Source of the DNA: Mycobacterium sp. 050128
Lineage (GTDB): Bacteria; Actinomycetota; Actinomycetes; Mycobacteriales; Mycobacteriaceae
DNA length: 64,000 nucleotides
Assembly: GCF_036409155.1 (NCBI RefSeq)
Contig: NZ_JAZGLW010000004.1
Coordinates: forward strand, 186,001-250,000
Reading direction: 5' to 3'
The notes beneath the pieces are model-generated. The model had not been told where the DNA came from. It searched no databases and saw nothing but the letters and a program-made list of their open reading frames with translations. Positions 1 through 10,834 of this stretch are shown piece by piece (the first letter of the stretch is position 1; the number at the start of each line of letters is the position of its first letter). A program made the position numbers and the translations under genes.

Positions 1-220
1 CCCAGAAGCCGTCGGTGTCGCCGAACTGATACTGCACCGCGCCCCAGGTGGCGCCGATGTCCTTGGCGATGCGATTGGCCGACACCGACCCCGGCTCGCC
101 CGAGCCCAGCGACCGCAGTGCGGCCTCGAGCATGTTCTCGCGAGTTGCGCTGCCGCGCCGGTTCGGCCGCCGGCCCACGATGCCGGCCTCCGAAACGTGC
201 CTGGTAGCCCGCTGCGCCAT
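1..220 (-). CDS. TetR-family transcriptional regulator (N-terminal part only)
   Basis: Only the first 73 or so codons are in the window; the gene runs off the left edge. The visible protein starts MAQRATRHVSEAG and contains an N-terminal helix-turn-helix typical of TetR regulators: a stretch beginning TRENMLEAALRSLG, then SVSANRIAKDIGATWGAVQYQFG, which matches the recognition-helix pattern ending in YxxF. It is transcribed away from the Rieske oxygenase gene that begins at 340, and the 119-nt gap between them is the natural place for its operator, so it may control that divergent oxygenase/dehydrogenase pair. The ligand-binding domain is not visible, so no ligand can be proposed. Confidence 0.75.
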   Translation of the reverse strand, partial: MAQRATRHVSEAGIVGRRPNRRGSATRENMLEAALRSLGSGEPGSVSANRIAKDIGATWGAVQYQFGDTDGFW

Positions 221-339
221 CGGCCGATCCTAATCGATTGTTTGCACGCAGCCGCGGAGCGAACTACATTTTCATAGAGGGTACTTTGATTGTTGGCCGG
301 CGCCGCTATCATTCGTTGCGAGGAGGGCAGCTCTGATGG

Positions 340-1374
340 TTGAGTTCGATGGCTAAGCCGCCGTTGTCGATGAAACCGACCGGATGGTTCCAGGTCGCCT
401 GGTCCGAGGAGATCGGCGTCGGGGACGTCCACAAGATGAAGTACTTCGACCAGGAAATGGTCGCCTGGCGGGCCGACTCCGGTCAGCTCACCGTGATGAA
501 CGCCTATTGCGAACACCTGGGTGCGCATCTGGGGTACGGCGGCAAGGTCGTCGGCGAGGTGCTGCAGTGTCCTTTCCACGGCTGGCAGTGGAGCAACGAG
601 GGCCGCAACGTGTGCATTCCGTATCAGGACCTCCCCAATCGCGGCCGCCGGGTGCGCACCTATCCCGTGGTGGAGCGCAACGAGTCGGTCTACATCTGGC
701 ACGACGTCGACCGTCGCGAACCGTTCTTCGACGCTCCGGACGTGTTCGCCTCGTTCGGCGACGGCAGCAGTCCCGACGGCTATTACCCGCAGCAGCGGTT
801 GTACCGCGCCGGCCTGGAGTTGCATCCGCAGTACGTGCTGGAAAACGGGGTGGACTTCGCGCACTTCAAGTACGTGCACAACACGCCGATCGTGCCGGTG
901 TTCACTCGCCACGACTTCGGCGAGCCGGTATCTTTCGTGGACTTCACCATCACCTTCGAGGGCGACGACGGGCAGCGGATCGAGGACGTCAACAGCGGCG
1001 TCGAGGCGATCAACGGCGGTCTGGGCATCGCGGTGACCAAGAGCTGGGGCATGGTCGACAACCGCACCATCTCGGCGATCACCCCGGTCGACGAGTGCAC
1101 ATCCGATGTCCGGTTCATGGTGTACATCGGCCGCACGCCGCACAAGGATCCGGTCCGCACCGAGATGAAGGCCCAGGAATTCGGCCGAGAAGTCATCCGG
1201 CAGTTCGAACAGGACATCGAAATCTGGCAGCACCAGCGGTATTCGGATCCGCCCGCGCTCGCCACCGACGAGTACGAAGGATTCACGGCAATCCGCAAGT
1301 GGGCCAAGCAGTTCTATCCCGACGGCATCGGTGGCAGCGCCGCCGAAGTCTACGCAGCATCCCAGAAAGGCTGA
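340..1374 (+). CDS. Rieske-type non-haem iron oxygenase, KshA-like
   Basis: This 344-residue protein is the terminal oxygenase of a Rieske oxygenase system, which hydroxylates an unreactive organic substrate using electrons from a separate reductase. The Rieske [2Fe-2S] ligands are visible as CEHLGAHLG and, 17 residues on, CPFHGWQW. The mononuclear iron site is the NGVDFAHFKYVH segment (Asp-x2-His-x4-His). Size and layout resemble 3-ketosteroid 9-alpha-hydroxylase KshA, but the substrate cannot be read from sequence. No reductase gene lies nearby. The start is uncertain: TTG 340 and ATG 349 are in frame, while the strong AGGAGGG at 321-327 is best placed for an ATG at 335 that opens only a six-codon frame. 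The dehydrogenase gene follows after 5 nt. Confidence 0.85.
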   Translation: MSSMAKPPLSMKPTGWFQVAWSEEIGVGDVHKMKYFDQEMVAWRADSGQLTVMNAYCEHLGAHLGYGGKVVGEVLQCPFHGWQWSNEGRNVCIPYQDLPNRGRRVRTYPVVERNESVYIWHDVDRREPFFDAPDVFASFGDGSSPDGYYPQQRLYRAGLELHPQYVLENGVDFAHFKYVHNTPIVPVFTRHDFGEPVSFVDFTITFEGDDGQRIEDVNSGVEAINGGLGIAVTKSWGMVDNRTISAITPVDECTSDVRFMVYIGRTPHKDPVRTEMKAQEFGREVIRQFEQDIEIWQHQRYSDPPALATDEYEGFTAIRKWAKQFYPDGIGGSAAEVYAASQKG

Positions 1375-1379
1375 ATGCA

Positions 1380-2468
1380 ATGAACGCACCCGCTGGACCA
1401 ATTCGCGTCTTCCAAGTTGGAAGTGGAAACGTCGGGTCGGAGATGATCAGGCGGATCGCGACCCAGCCTGATCTCGAACTCATTGGTGTGCATGCCTATT
1501 CGCCGGAGAAGGTCGGAAAGGACACCGGCGAGTTCGCCGGCGTGGGGGCCAACGGGGTGAAGTTCACCGGGAGCATCGATGAGATCATCGCCGCCAAGCC
1601 CGACGTGCTGACGTTCCACGGCGTGTTCCCCGACGAGGACCTCTACGTCGCTGTGCTGGAGGCGGGCATCGATATCGTCACCACCGCCGACTGGATCACC
1701 GGATGGCACCGCGACACCAACCACCCGCACCCGTCCGGCAAGCCGGTAACCCAGTTGCTGGCCGAGGCGTGCGAAAAGGGCGGTGCGACGTTCTATGGCA
1801 CCGGAATGAACCCGGGGCTCAACCAGATTCTCGGTGTGGTGTGCTCGGCCGACGTCGCCGACATAGAAAACGTCACCACGATCGAGTCCGTCGACGTGTC
1901 GTGTCACCACTCCAAGGACACCTGGATCGAGGTGGGCTACGGCCTGCCGGTTAATGATCCGTCGATCCCGGCCAAGCTGGAGAAGTACACCCGGGTGTTC
2001 GCCGACAGCGTGTTGATGATGGCCGACTGCTTCGACGTCAAACTCGACGAGGTCAAGTTCAGCTACGAGTTGGGCGCGTGCACCAAGGATGTCGACCTGG
2101 GCTGGTACGTCCTGCCCAAGGGTTCGCTGGGCGGCAATTACCTCAAGTACCAGGGCATGGTGGACGGGGTGCCCCGGGTGGAGACGCACCTGGAATGGCA
2201 GATGACCCCGCACACCGATCCGCACTGGGATATCAAGGGCTGCTACATCACCCAGATCAAGGGCGACCCCTGCGTCTATAACAAGCACATGATCTTTCCC
2301 AAGCCCGGCGTCGACCTGTCCAACCCGGAGAACTTCGCCTCCATCGGCATGACTGTGACCGGCATGCCCGCCCTGGCCTCGATCAGGTCTGTGGTGGCGG
2401 CGCCCCCGGGGCTGATCACCAGTGCGGACCTTCCGCTGCGCGGGTTCGCCGGGCGGTTCAAGCTCTAG
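1380..2468 (+). CDS. NAD(P)-dependent oxidoreductase of the dihydrodipicolinate reductase-like family
   Basis: A 362-residue protein with an N-terminal Rossmann segment (IRVFQVGSGNVGSEMIRRI, about residues 8-26) followed by a region like dihydrodipicolinate reductase or 2,4-diaminopentanoate dehydrogenase. True DapB lies elsewhere in this window (3942) and is only 245 residues, so this is not the lysine-pathway enzyme. The ATG at 1380 is 5 nt after the Rieske oxygenase stop, so the two are very likely co-transcribed and may act on the same compound. The long upstream extension of this frame is only a shadow of the oxygenase gene. Substrate unknown. Confidence 0.75.
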   Translation: MNAPAGPIRVFQVGSGNVGSEMIRRIATQPDLELIGVHAYSPEKVGKDTGEFAGVGANGVKFTGSIDEIIAAKPDVLTFHGVFPDEDLYVAVLEAGIDIVTTADWITGWHRDTNHPHPSGKPVTQLLAEACEKGGATFYGTGMNPGLNQILGVVCSADVADIENVTTIESVDVSCHHSKDTWIEVGYGLPVNDPSIPAKLEKYTRVFADSVLMMADCFDVKLDEVKFSYELGACTKDVDLGWYVLPKGSLGGNYLKYQGMVDGVPRVETHLEWQMTPHTDPHWDIKGCYITQIKGDPCVYNKHMIFPKPGVDLSNPENFASIGMTVTGMPALASIRSVVAAPPGLITSADLPLRGFAGRFKL

Positions 2469-2470
2469 CC

Positions 2471-5127
<2,657 letters not shown>

Positions 5128-5131
<4 letters not shown>

Positions 5132-5583
5132 GCAAGATGCTGCTGATCGTGCATCACACGCCGTCACCGCACTGCCAGGAGATGTTCGAGGCGGTGGTGG
5201 CGGGGGCGACCGACCCCGAGATCGAAGGTGTGGATGTCGTGCGTCGGGCGGCGCTGACGGTCTCGCCCGTCGAGATGCTCGACGCCGACGGTTACCTACT
5301 CGGCACGCCTGCCAACCTCGGCTACATCTCGGGCGCTCTCAAGCACGCATTCGATTGCGCCTATTACCAATTGCTCGATTCGACGCAGGGACGTCCGTTC
5401 GGTTTGTACCTGCACGGAAACGAGGGCACCGAGGGCGCCGAGCGCGCCGTCGATGCCATCACGACGGGCCTGGGGTGGGTGAAAGCCGCAGCGACCGTTA
5501 CGGTTTCAGGTAAACCCAGCAAGGACGACGTCGAGGCGTGCTGGAACCTCGGGGCGACCGTCGCGGCTGCGTTGATGGAGTGA
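5128..5583 (+). CDS. Flavodoxin-like / NAD(P)H-dependent FMN reductase-type protein (Rv2771c homologue)
   Basis: This 151-residue protein has a flavodoxin-like pattern: a first beta strand MLLIVHHTPSPHCQEM whose loop could hold the FMN phosphate, and a second signature LLGTPANLGYISGALKHAFD near residues 55-75, like the GTPTYxGxxxGxLKxFLD motif of WrbA-type flavoproteins. It is probably a small cytoplasmic flavin-binding oxidoreductase; no substrate can be assigned. GTG 5128 overlaps the stop of the preceding membrane gene by 4 nt. It converges with the minus-strand island that begins 7 nt downstream, so this is the border between the conserved backbone and inserted DNA. Confidence 0.75.
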
Positions 5584-5590
5584 AACCCGT

Positions 5591-6409
5591 TCAGGGCGAA
5601 CGCGTTTCGCCGGCGTCTCTTAGTTGTGCCGAAGCGCTCGGAGCGGAGAACAGCGATCGCGCGACCGGCGCTGACGCAATGGGCCCGACGCTGTTGATCG
5701 TGCGGAGGAAGGCCGATCCGACTTCGGGGCGCGCGGTCGCCTGCGAGACAGGGCGCGAGGCTGCGGGACGAGCAGCGAGCGTGGCAGGGTCCGCCATCTG
5801 GAATTGCTCGTGTGGGCGGTCAACGTGCGGGCCGTCAAACGGGGTCGCGGCCGGGTCGGAGCTGACCGCAGTGAGTTGGCTCTGGTAGTACTTGCCAGGC
5901 TCTCGATACACGAGCTTCGGCGGCCATGTTGAGGTCGAGCTATTTTCGTCATCGCTCTGTGGGGCGCCCTTGCTCGCGTAGCCGTCGCCGGGGGGAACCG
6001 GAGCATCCGGGGAGGGCTGGGAACCGGCTTTGCCGGCGTCGCCGGCGGGTCCCGCGGGCGGCTGCCACGCGGTCCACGCCTGCGTCGGTACCGGCGCCGC
6101 GCCCGTCGCCTGCTCGAGGTACTGCCGCCACGCCTGAAGATAGCTGAAGAGTTGCTGGGCGTAGTCGGCCGGCGCGGGCGGTGCCGGTGACACCGGAGCC
6201 ATGGGCGGCGCCATCGGCCCCATCGGCATGGGCGGCATCGGAGGCATGGATTGCATGAACGGCATGAACGGCGGCATCAACGGCCCTCCCGCCGGGCCGG
6301 TCAGCAATGGTGACCGGGCCGCCATGGCCGCCCACTGCTCGAGAAGCTGTCGCCAGTTCTGCAGGTAGCAGAGCAACTGCTGGTTGTAATCGGTTGCAGG
6401 CATGGACAT
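5591..6409 (-). CDS. Pro/Met-rich, probably disordered protein with a duplicated helical motif
   Basis: I do not recognise this 272-residue protein. It carries two copies of a 19-residue motif of pattern DYxQQLxxYLQxWRQxLEQ at residues 7-25 and 82-100, separated by a Pro/Met/Gly-rich linker with runs such as MPPMPPMPMGPM. The rest is low-complexity and polar, so most of the chain is probably disordered. It is the last gene of the island operon, 14 nt after the flavoprotein gene, with a clear GGAGGT upstream of ATG 6409. Duplicated short helices in a disordered carrier suit a scaffold, lipid-body binding or shell-docking role; that is inference. No signal peptide or membrane segment is seen. 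Confidence 0.75.
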   Translation of the reverse strand: MSMPATDYNQQLLCYLQNWRQLLEQWAAMAARSPLLTGPAGGPLMPPFMPFMQSMPPMPPMPMGPMAPPMAPVSPAPPAPADYAQQLFSYLQAWRQYLEQATGAAPVPTQAWTAWQPPAGPAGDAGKAGSQPSPDAPVPPGDGYASKGAPQSDDENSSTSTWPPKLVYREPGKYYQSQLTAVSSDPAATPFDGPHVDRPHEQFQMADPATLAARPAASRPVSQATARPEVGSAFLRTINSVGPIASAPVARSLFSAPSASAQLRDAGETRSP

Positions 6410-6423
6410 TTGTTGACCTCCAG

Positions 6424-8682
6424 CTAGTGCGGGATGGGAGACGTTGGGGCACCGAACGACAACGCGGCCGGTGGGTCCAGCGGATGCGGCAGCGACTGCT
6501 CGCAGAGTTGCGAGTCGACCGTGCGAAGCGTGCGGGTGTCGGCCGGCTCGCGGTTTTCGATGTCGAACACGTAGCAGTAGTCACCCGCGGGTGTCGGCAT
6601 CCGAATCGGGCTTGACATACTTTGGTCGAGGAAGCCGTAGGGGAACTCCCAGTCGAGCGCCGGGGCCTTTTCGCGGCGATCGAGACCACCCGATTCGACC
6701 CAGATGTAGTGGTCGAGAATGGCATTGACGGCATGGCGTCCCGATTCGCACGCGGACTCCATCGACGTCACCCGGGTGAACGTCTTGTTCCACGTGCCCG
6801 CGAAGACCACCGAATTGTTGTGCACCTGATAGCCGCCATGGCGAGCCTGCCAGACATTGTGCTGCTCAAGATCTTTCAGCCACTCGTCTTCTGGCGGTGT
6901 TCTCGTATAGGACGTTCCGTGCGGGTTCCACGGGTCGCTGCCGGGCCGATTGTCCCAGTCTCCGACGATGGGAACCAGATACGGTGACTCGTTGCGGACC
7001 ACGCGGCCATGGCCCTGACCGGGCCCGGCAGCCATGACCAGGCCGCGATCGAGCGCGTACCACACGGGCCACGGCACGACCTCTTCGCCGACGGATTCCG
7101 GATTGCTGCTGAGCGCGGAAATGAGCTGGCGCCACACCTCTACGGCGATTTCGTCGGCTGTGCACTCGCGGGCCGCCTTTCCCCGACCGGACTCGTCGAG
7201 CAGATGACCCGAGGGGGTATTGAAATCCCCGATGTCGACCGAGAGCACCGAGGTGCAGCCGTCACGGTCCAGAATCGGTCGCTTCTCCCACAATCCAGAC
7301 TGGTTGATCGACGACAGCGCCCACTCCGTGCCGGTCAGCAACAGATGTCCGAACAACAGCTGAAATTCCGTGTCGAAGTAGTACTGGATACCGCACAGCG
7401 TTTGGAAACGATCCCATGGGACCCGGCCCATCTCATCCATCGAGTACGGGTTGCGCCGCTGCCGGGGCCGGGTCGAATCGGGTTGCAGCGGGCCGTCCGG
7501 CGGGGGAGCGATGGTGGTGAATCCGTCCAGCCCGGCCACGGTTCCGCCGGTGCCGGCCGCGCGCAACGCGGTGGTGATGTATTCGGCTCCCGGAGCGTCG
7601 ACGGCGACGACCGTGTAGTCCGAACTCACCCGGGTGCCGTCGGCGAACGTGGTCTGGACGCGGGGCCGCAGATGGGGTGGCTGCGTCGGGTGCGGCGCCG
7701 GAGGGTCCAGGCGGGTCGCCGCATTGTGGACGAAGCGGACGCCGAGCGCGACGAGGTGGCGGTACCAGTGGTCTAACCACGACTCGGTGGTGGGACCGTT
7801 GAGCACCCCATCGGCCTTGTTGTCGCGGCGGTCCATATTCAGGTACAGCTGTAGATAGGTGCTCATGTTGGTCCGCGCGTCGCCCCAGATCGAATCGAGA
7901 GCAACCAGGATTCTTGGCATTTGGCGCAACAGCTTGTCGCACGTCGGTGAGTAGACGTACTGGTTCATCCCGGTCTTGCGGTCGTATCCGACCAGGAAAT
8001 CGTAGGCGGACATGTTCTGCAGTTCTCGCGCGCGACGCAACGGACTGGTGGCGAGGTAACGCAGCAGCCTGCTCAGGTAGGTCCCCACGTCGGCAGGGGT
8101 GAAGCCCAATATCGCGAGTTCGCTGAGGATTCCGAGAAACTCAGCCGGGCTGCGTGGGAGTTCGCTGGGAAAGACGAGCGACGGCTGACCGTGCACCGTG
8201 ACGCCCTTGGTGACGACCCGCCGGACGTTGTCATAGACGGTGCGTGAAGTCGCTGTCCAGCCGGCGGCACCGCCCGCCGTCGGCGTGAGCTGATAGACCG
8301 GGATGCGCTGGAACAGGTCCCAGATGTGTAGGTAGAACGCCGGAAAGAAGCGGAAGCCGTGTTCACCCGGAACCGCTTGCCGCGGCTCACGCGGGCTGCC
8401 CGGTCGCCCCGGGAAGGGCCGCAGCTCGGCTTGGCTCCCGTCGTGCGTGCCCACCGTCGAAAACTGCGAGGCGGCAAGGCCGCCGAGCTTGACCGGCGGG
8501 TAGGTGCCGGCCGGCTCGGATCCCAACCCGTTGCGTTCGTCCTGTCGTGACTCGTACACCGTGACCACGAAGCCGCGCTCGGCGAGTTCGTGCGCGGCGG
8601 TAAGGCCGGCGATGCCGGCACCGAGCACCGTCACCGTGGGGCGTCGGTCGCGGGAGCCCGGGGTCGTGATGCGCTCGGTCAT
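6424..8682 (-). CDS. FAD-dependent amine-oxidase-fold oxidoreductase, phytoene desaturase-like
   Basis: A 752-residue flavoprotein. The N-terminal dinucleotide-binding motif is VTVLGAGIAGLTAAHELAERG (about residues 17-37) followed by an acidic strand end VTVYESR, and a GEHGFRFFPAFYLH segment like that of carotenoid desaturases and hydroxysqualene dehydroxylase relatives lies near residue 105. It probably dehydrogenates or otherwise oxidises an isoprenoid; it is about 200 residues longer than common phytoene desaturases. ATG 8682 overlaps the SCP2-like gene stop by 4 nt; the open frame above it is a shadow. The operon also contains a prenyl synthase and a CrtC-like hydratase, which supports an isoprenoid substrate. 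Confidence 0.8.
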   Translation of the reverse strand: MTERITTPGSRDRRPTVTVLGAGIAGLTAAHELAERGFVVTVYESRQDERNGLGSEPAGTYPPVKLGGLAASQFSTVGTHDGSQAELRPFPGRPGSPREPRQAVPGEHGFRFFPAFYLHIWDLFQRIPVYQLTPTAGGAAGWTATSRTVYDNVRRVVTKGVTVHGQPSLVFPSELPRSPAEFLGILSELAILGFTPADVGTYLSRLLRYLATSPLRRARELQNMSAYDFLVGYDRKTGMNQYVYSPTCDKLLRQMPRILVALDSIWGDARTNMSTYLQLYLNMDRRDNKADGVLNGPTTESWLDHWYRHLVALGVRFVHNAATRLDPPAPHPTQPPHLRPRVQTTFADGTRVSSDYTVVAVDAPGAEYITTALRAAGTGGTVAGLDGFTTIAPPPDGPLQPDSTRPRQRRNPYSMDEMGRVPWDRFQTLCGIQYYFDTEFQLLFGHLLLTGTEWALSSINQSGLWEKRPILDRDGCTSVLSVDIGDFNTPSGHLLDESGRGKAARECTADEIAVEVWRQLISALSSNPESVGEEVVPWPVWYALDRGLVMAAGPGQGHGRVVRNESPYLVPIVGDWDNRPGSDPWNPHGTSYTRTPPEDEWLKDLEQHNVWQARHGGYQVHNNSVVFAGTWNKTFTRVTSMESACESGRHAVNAILDHYIWVESGGLDRREKAPALDWEFPYGFLDQSMSSPIRMPTPAGDYCYVFDIENREPADTRTLRTVDSQLCEQSLPHPLDPPAALSFGAPTSPIPH

Positions 8683-9086
8683 GGCGTCCCCGCCCGGAGT
8701 TCGGACAGCAGCGTGGGCTGCGACGAGGCCCGGACCGCGGCGTGGACGTACGCCAGCAGGGCGTCGTGCGCACACTGGACGTCGTCGAGCGTCCCTCGCA
8801 CGCCCACCGTCCCCGTCTCCACGGCCTCGCCCAGCCCCATCCGCGCATCGAGCAGGTCGAGGATGGTGGCTCGCGAGGCAACGATGCGGGTGCCGGCCAT
8901 CGGCACCGCACCGTTGGATACCTGAAGTCGACCACCGCCACCGCGCAGTGAAAACACCTCGCCGTCGACGTGGAGTTCGACCACCATCGGGCCCAGCTCG
9001 GCGACGATCAATCGGTAACTGTCGGGCACCTCGTCTTCGAGGTGCTCGATCGAGCGCCGCAATAGCGACGAAATCGGTTCAGCCAT
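8679..9086 (-). CDS. SCP2-like lipid/sterol carrier domain protein
   Basis: This 135-residue protein is one small alpha/beta domain. The pattern LHVDGEVFSLRGG, then GTRIVASRATILDLLDARMGL, then VGVRGTLDDV fits the SCP2 sterol-carrier fold, which shields a lipid in a hydrophobic tunnel. No enzyme motif is seen. Within this operon it could present a hydrophobic isoprenoid to the flavoprotein or the CrtC-like enzyme. It overlaps its upstream neighbour by 8 nt and the flavoprotein by 4 nt, so its expression is locked to theirs. The family call is by eye and moderate. Confidence 0.6.
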   Translation of the reverse strand: MAEPISSLLRRSIEHLEDEVPDSYRLIVAELGPMVVELHVDGEVFSLRGGGGRLQVSNGAVPMAGTRIVASRATILDLLDARMGLGEAVETGTVGVRGTLDDVQCAHDALLAYVHAAVRASSQPTLLSELRAGTP

Positions 9087-10101
9087 AGAGGAACTCGAAT
9101 ACGCCAGTGCCGACTAGGTCGAAGTCCTCGCCGTTGATTGTGCCGCTCGCTCGGGTGGTGCCGCTCGTCTCGCAGAGCACGGTCGAACGGTCGAGGAATG
9201 CTTCGCTGGGCTGCGCCAGGCGGGCATAAGAATGCGAGTGGAACTCGGCATGAACGCTGTCGCCCGCTCGCGTCGCCGTGATGTCCATCCGGTCCGGCAC
9301 GCCCGGCACCTCGCCGTCCAGCAGCAGCCGCATCGGAGGCGGCAAGGTGCAGTCGGCGGCGCGGGCGAGCCGGCCTTGCGAGCGCGTCTGCACCGCCGCG
9401 TGCCGGAATATCGCGGCCGGCTCGTCGTGGTGCCAGACGTAGAGCGCTTGGGACAGGCAGCGCAGCCGGCTCCGGTCGGTCGTCTGCAGGAAAACCATCG
9501 ACCACGGGTTGCCGGGTTCGGTGGGCAAAATGGTGCCCCATATCCAGCCGAAGTCGTCGCCCCACCGGAACCGGCCCCAGTTGTGGTCGTGATAGGCGAG
9601 GTCGTCCTCCATCCGGTGCTGGTGGCCGCCGATACAGAGCAGTCCGTTGGCGCGCAGCCGCGGTACGAACAGCCAGCTGATCCGGCCGTCGCCAAGCGGC
9701 TGGTTGCGGACGACGAACGGCCGGCTTGCCGAGGTGAAATGCAACTCGCCCCGAATGTCCTTGCCGGGCAGGTCGATTACTACCCGGTATCCGTCGGGCA
9801 GTACGGTCATCCGATTAGCGCCGATGCTCAGTTCACCCAGATCGGCCGAGACGTTCAGGGCGCTCCCGTCGAACCGCTCGATCGCGCCGGTCCAGTCCTG
9901 GTCGTGAGCGATCACGATGACGCGTGGCGCAAGCCTGGCCCCATCGGCGCCGAAGGCTTCATGGTTGAGGCTGAAGTTGATCAGGAGCCGCACGCCTCGC
10001 CCGTGGACCACGAAGTGGTGCCACTCCTTGTAGTCCGCCGGCCTGGCGGTCGCCAGCACCGGGGCGCGCAGGAAGTCGTTGCGGGCGAGCAGCGTGCTCA
10101 T
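9079..10101 (-). CDS. CrtC-like (carotenoid 1,2-hydratase / AttH-type) protein
   Basis: A 340-residue protein with the YHDHNWGRFRWGDDFGWIWG stretch (about residues 190-209), the hallmark of hydroxyneurosporene synthase/CrtC and the AttH-type lipocalin-like fold. CrtC enzymes add water to the end double bond of acyclic carotenoids. Here the substrate is unknown, but the desaturase-like and prenyl-synthase neighbours point to a long isoprenoid. The ATG at 10101 overlaps the stop of the preceding gene as ATGA and is preferred over the GTG at 10110. It follows two small unknown genes and precedes the SCP2-like gene. Confidence 0.75.
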   Translation of the reverse strand: MSTLLARNDFLRAPVLATARPADYKEWHHFVVHGRGVRLLINFSLNHEAFGADGARLAPRVIVIAHDQDWTGAIERFDGSALNVSADLGELSIGANRMTVLPDGYRVVIDLPGKDIRGELHFTSASRPFVVRNQPLGDGRISWLFVPRLRANGLLCIGGHQHRMEDDLAYHDHNWGRFRWGDDFGWIWGTILPTEPGNPWSMVFLQTTDRSRLRCLSQALYVWHHDEPAAIFRHAAVQTRSQGRLARAADCTLPPPMRLLLDGEVPGVPDRMDITATRAGDSVHAEFHSHSYARLAQPSEAFLDRSTVLCETSGTTRASGTINGEDFDLVGTGVFEFLYG

Positions 10102-10379
10102 CGTAGCCACCGCGTAATCGGTTCGGGCGACGGCTCTGCCGCCTCAAAATCTGTATTCTGTTGCGCCGTAGCGGAATTGGCGAGCCGTCCGACCGCGGCA
10201 CCGAGGCTCGCCAGTCCGAGCAGCGCATGCACGAAGTCATCCGGTTCGATGGGCGGCCCGGCTCGGCGGTCGTCCTCGGCCAGGGCGTGAACCAGCCGGG
10301 CCACCCCGGCGACACCAACCAGGTAGCCGATGAAATTGCTCTGGTCGGCCAGCGCTTCACGAGGATCGGTGAGCGTCAT
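10098..10379 (-). CDS. Small hypothetical protein of the isoprenoid island
   Basis: A 93-residue protein I do not recognise. Residues 15-70 form a mostly helical, moderately hydrophobic stretch (FIGYLVGVAGVARLVHALAE, later FVHALLGLASLGAAVGRLA) without a confident membrane helix; the C-terminus is polar. The gene is real on context: 4-nt ATGA overlaps join it to both neighbours, and its open frame matches the operon direction. It could be a small helical accessory protein. Confidence 0.6.
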   Translation of the reverse strand: MTLTDPREALADQSNFIGYLVGVAGVARLVHALAEDDRRAGPPIEPDDFVHALLGLASLGAAVGRLANSATAQQNTDFEAAEPSPEPITRWLR

Positions 10380-10834
10380 GCGAATCCCTCGGGCCGCAGG
10401 CGAGCCAGGACGGAGTCGTCGAGGCCGTGCCCGATGACGGCGTCGGCCAGCAGGTCCGCCCAGGCGTCGGGGGCGGCGTTGGGTGCGGCGGGACCGTCGA
10501 GAACGTTGAGGCTCACCATTTCCCAGACTCGTCGAAGGTTCTCCACTGCTTCGGAGGCGACCAGCCCGTCGCGCAGCCGCGCCCCGCGCGGGGTGTCCGC
10601 ATAGCGGCGGCCTTCGGCGACGAGAAGGTCGTGCAACCCGCGCGCCGCCGCGGGATTACCCAGCACCGCGCGGCGCACGCCGACAAGTAGGTCGAACGCG
10701 GTCCGCTCCGTGCCGTCGGCCTCTTGTGGCGGCTTGGGGCGCAACTGCGGGGTTTCCCGGTCGATGACGTCGAGAGTGAGCTCGCGGATGCGCTCGAGTT
10801 CGGCCAGCATGGCGAGCAGGGCTTCGGGGTTCAT
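10376..10834 (-). CDS. Hypothetical helical protein of the isoprenoid island
   Basis: A 152-residue protein of unknown function, predicted to be almost entirely helical and soluble, rich in Leu, Ala, Arg and Glu. It starts MNPEALLAMLAELERIRELT and has no catalytic motif or signal peptide that I can see. The start overlaps the stop of the prenyl synthase gene by 4 nt and its stop overlaps the next start by 4 nt. It could be a partner of the prenyl synthase, for instance like the helical accessory subunit of heteromeric synthases, but sequence alone does not show this. Confidence 0.6.
   Translation of the reverse strand: MNPEALLAMLAELERIRELTLDVIDRETPQLRPKPPQEADGTERTAFDLLVGVRRAVLGNPAAARGLHDLLVAEGRRYADTPRGARLRDGLVASEAVENLRRVWEMVSLNVLDGPAAPNAAPDAWADLLADAVIGHGLDDSVLARLRPEGFA

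Noticed and set aside
384..1379. Long upstream extension of the dehydrogenase frame, overlapping the Rieske gene
   Set aside because: It is the +2 shadow of the oxygenase, rich in Arg and without family match; ATG 1380 gives the expected protein start.
1350..2288. 312-codon open frame opposite the dehydrogenase gene
   Set aside because: Antisense shadow of a high-GC gene; His/Gly/Val-rich composition, no recognisable motif.
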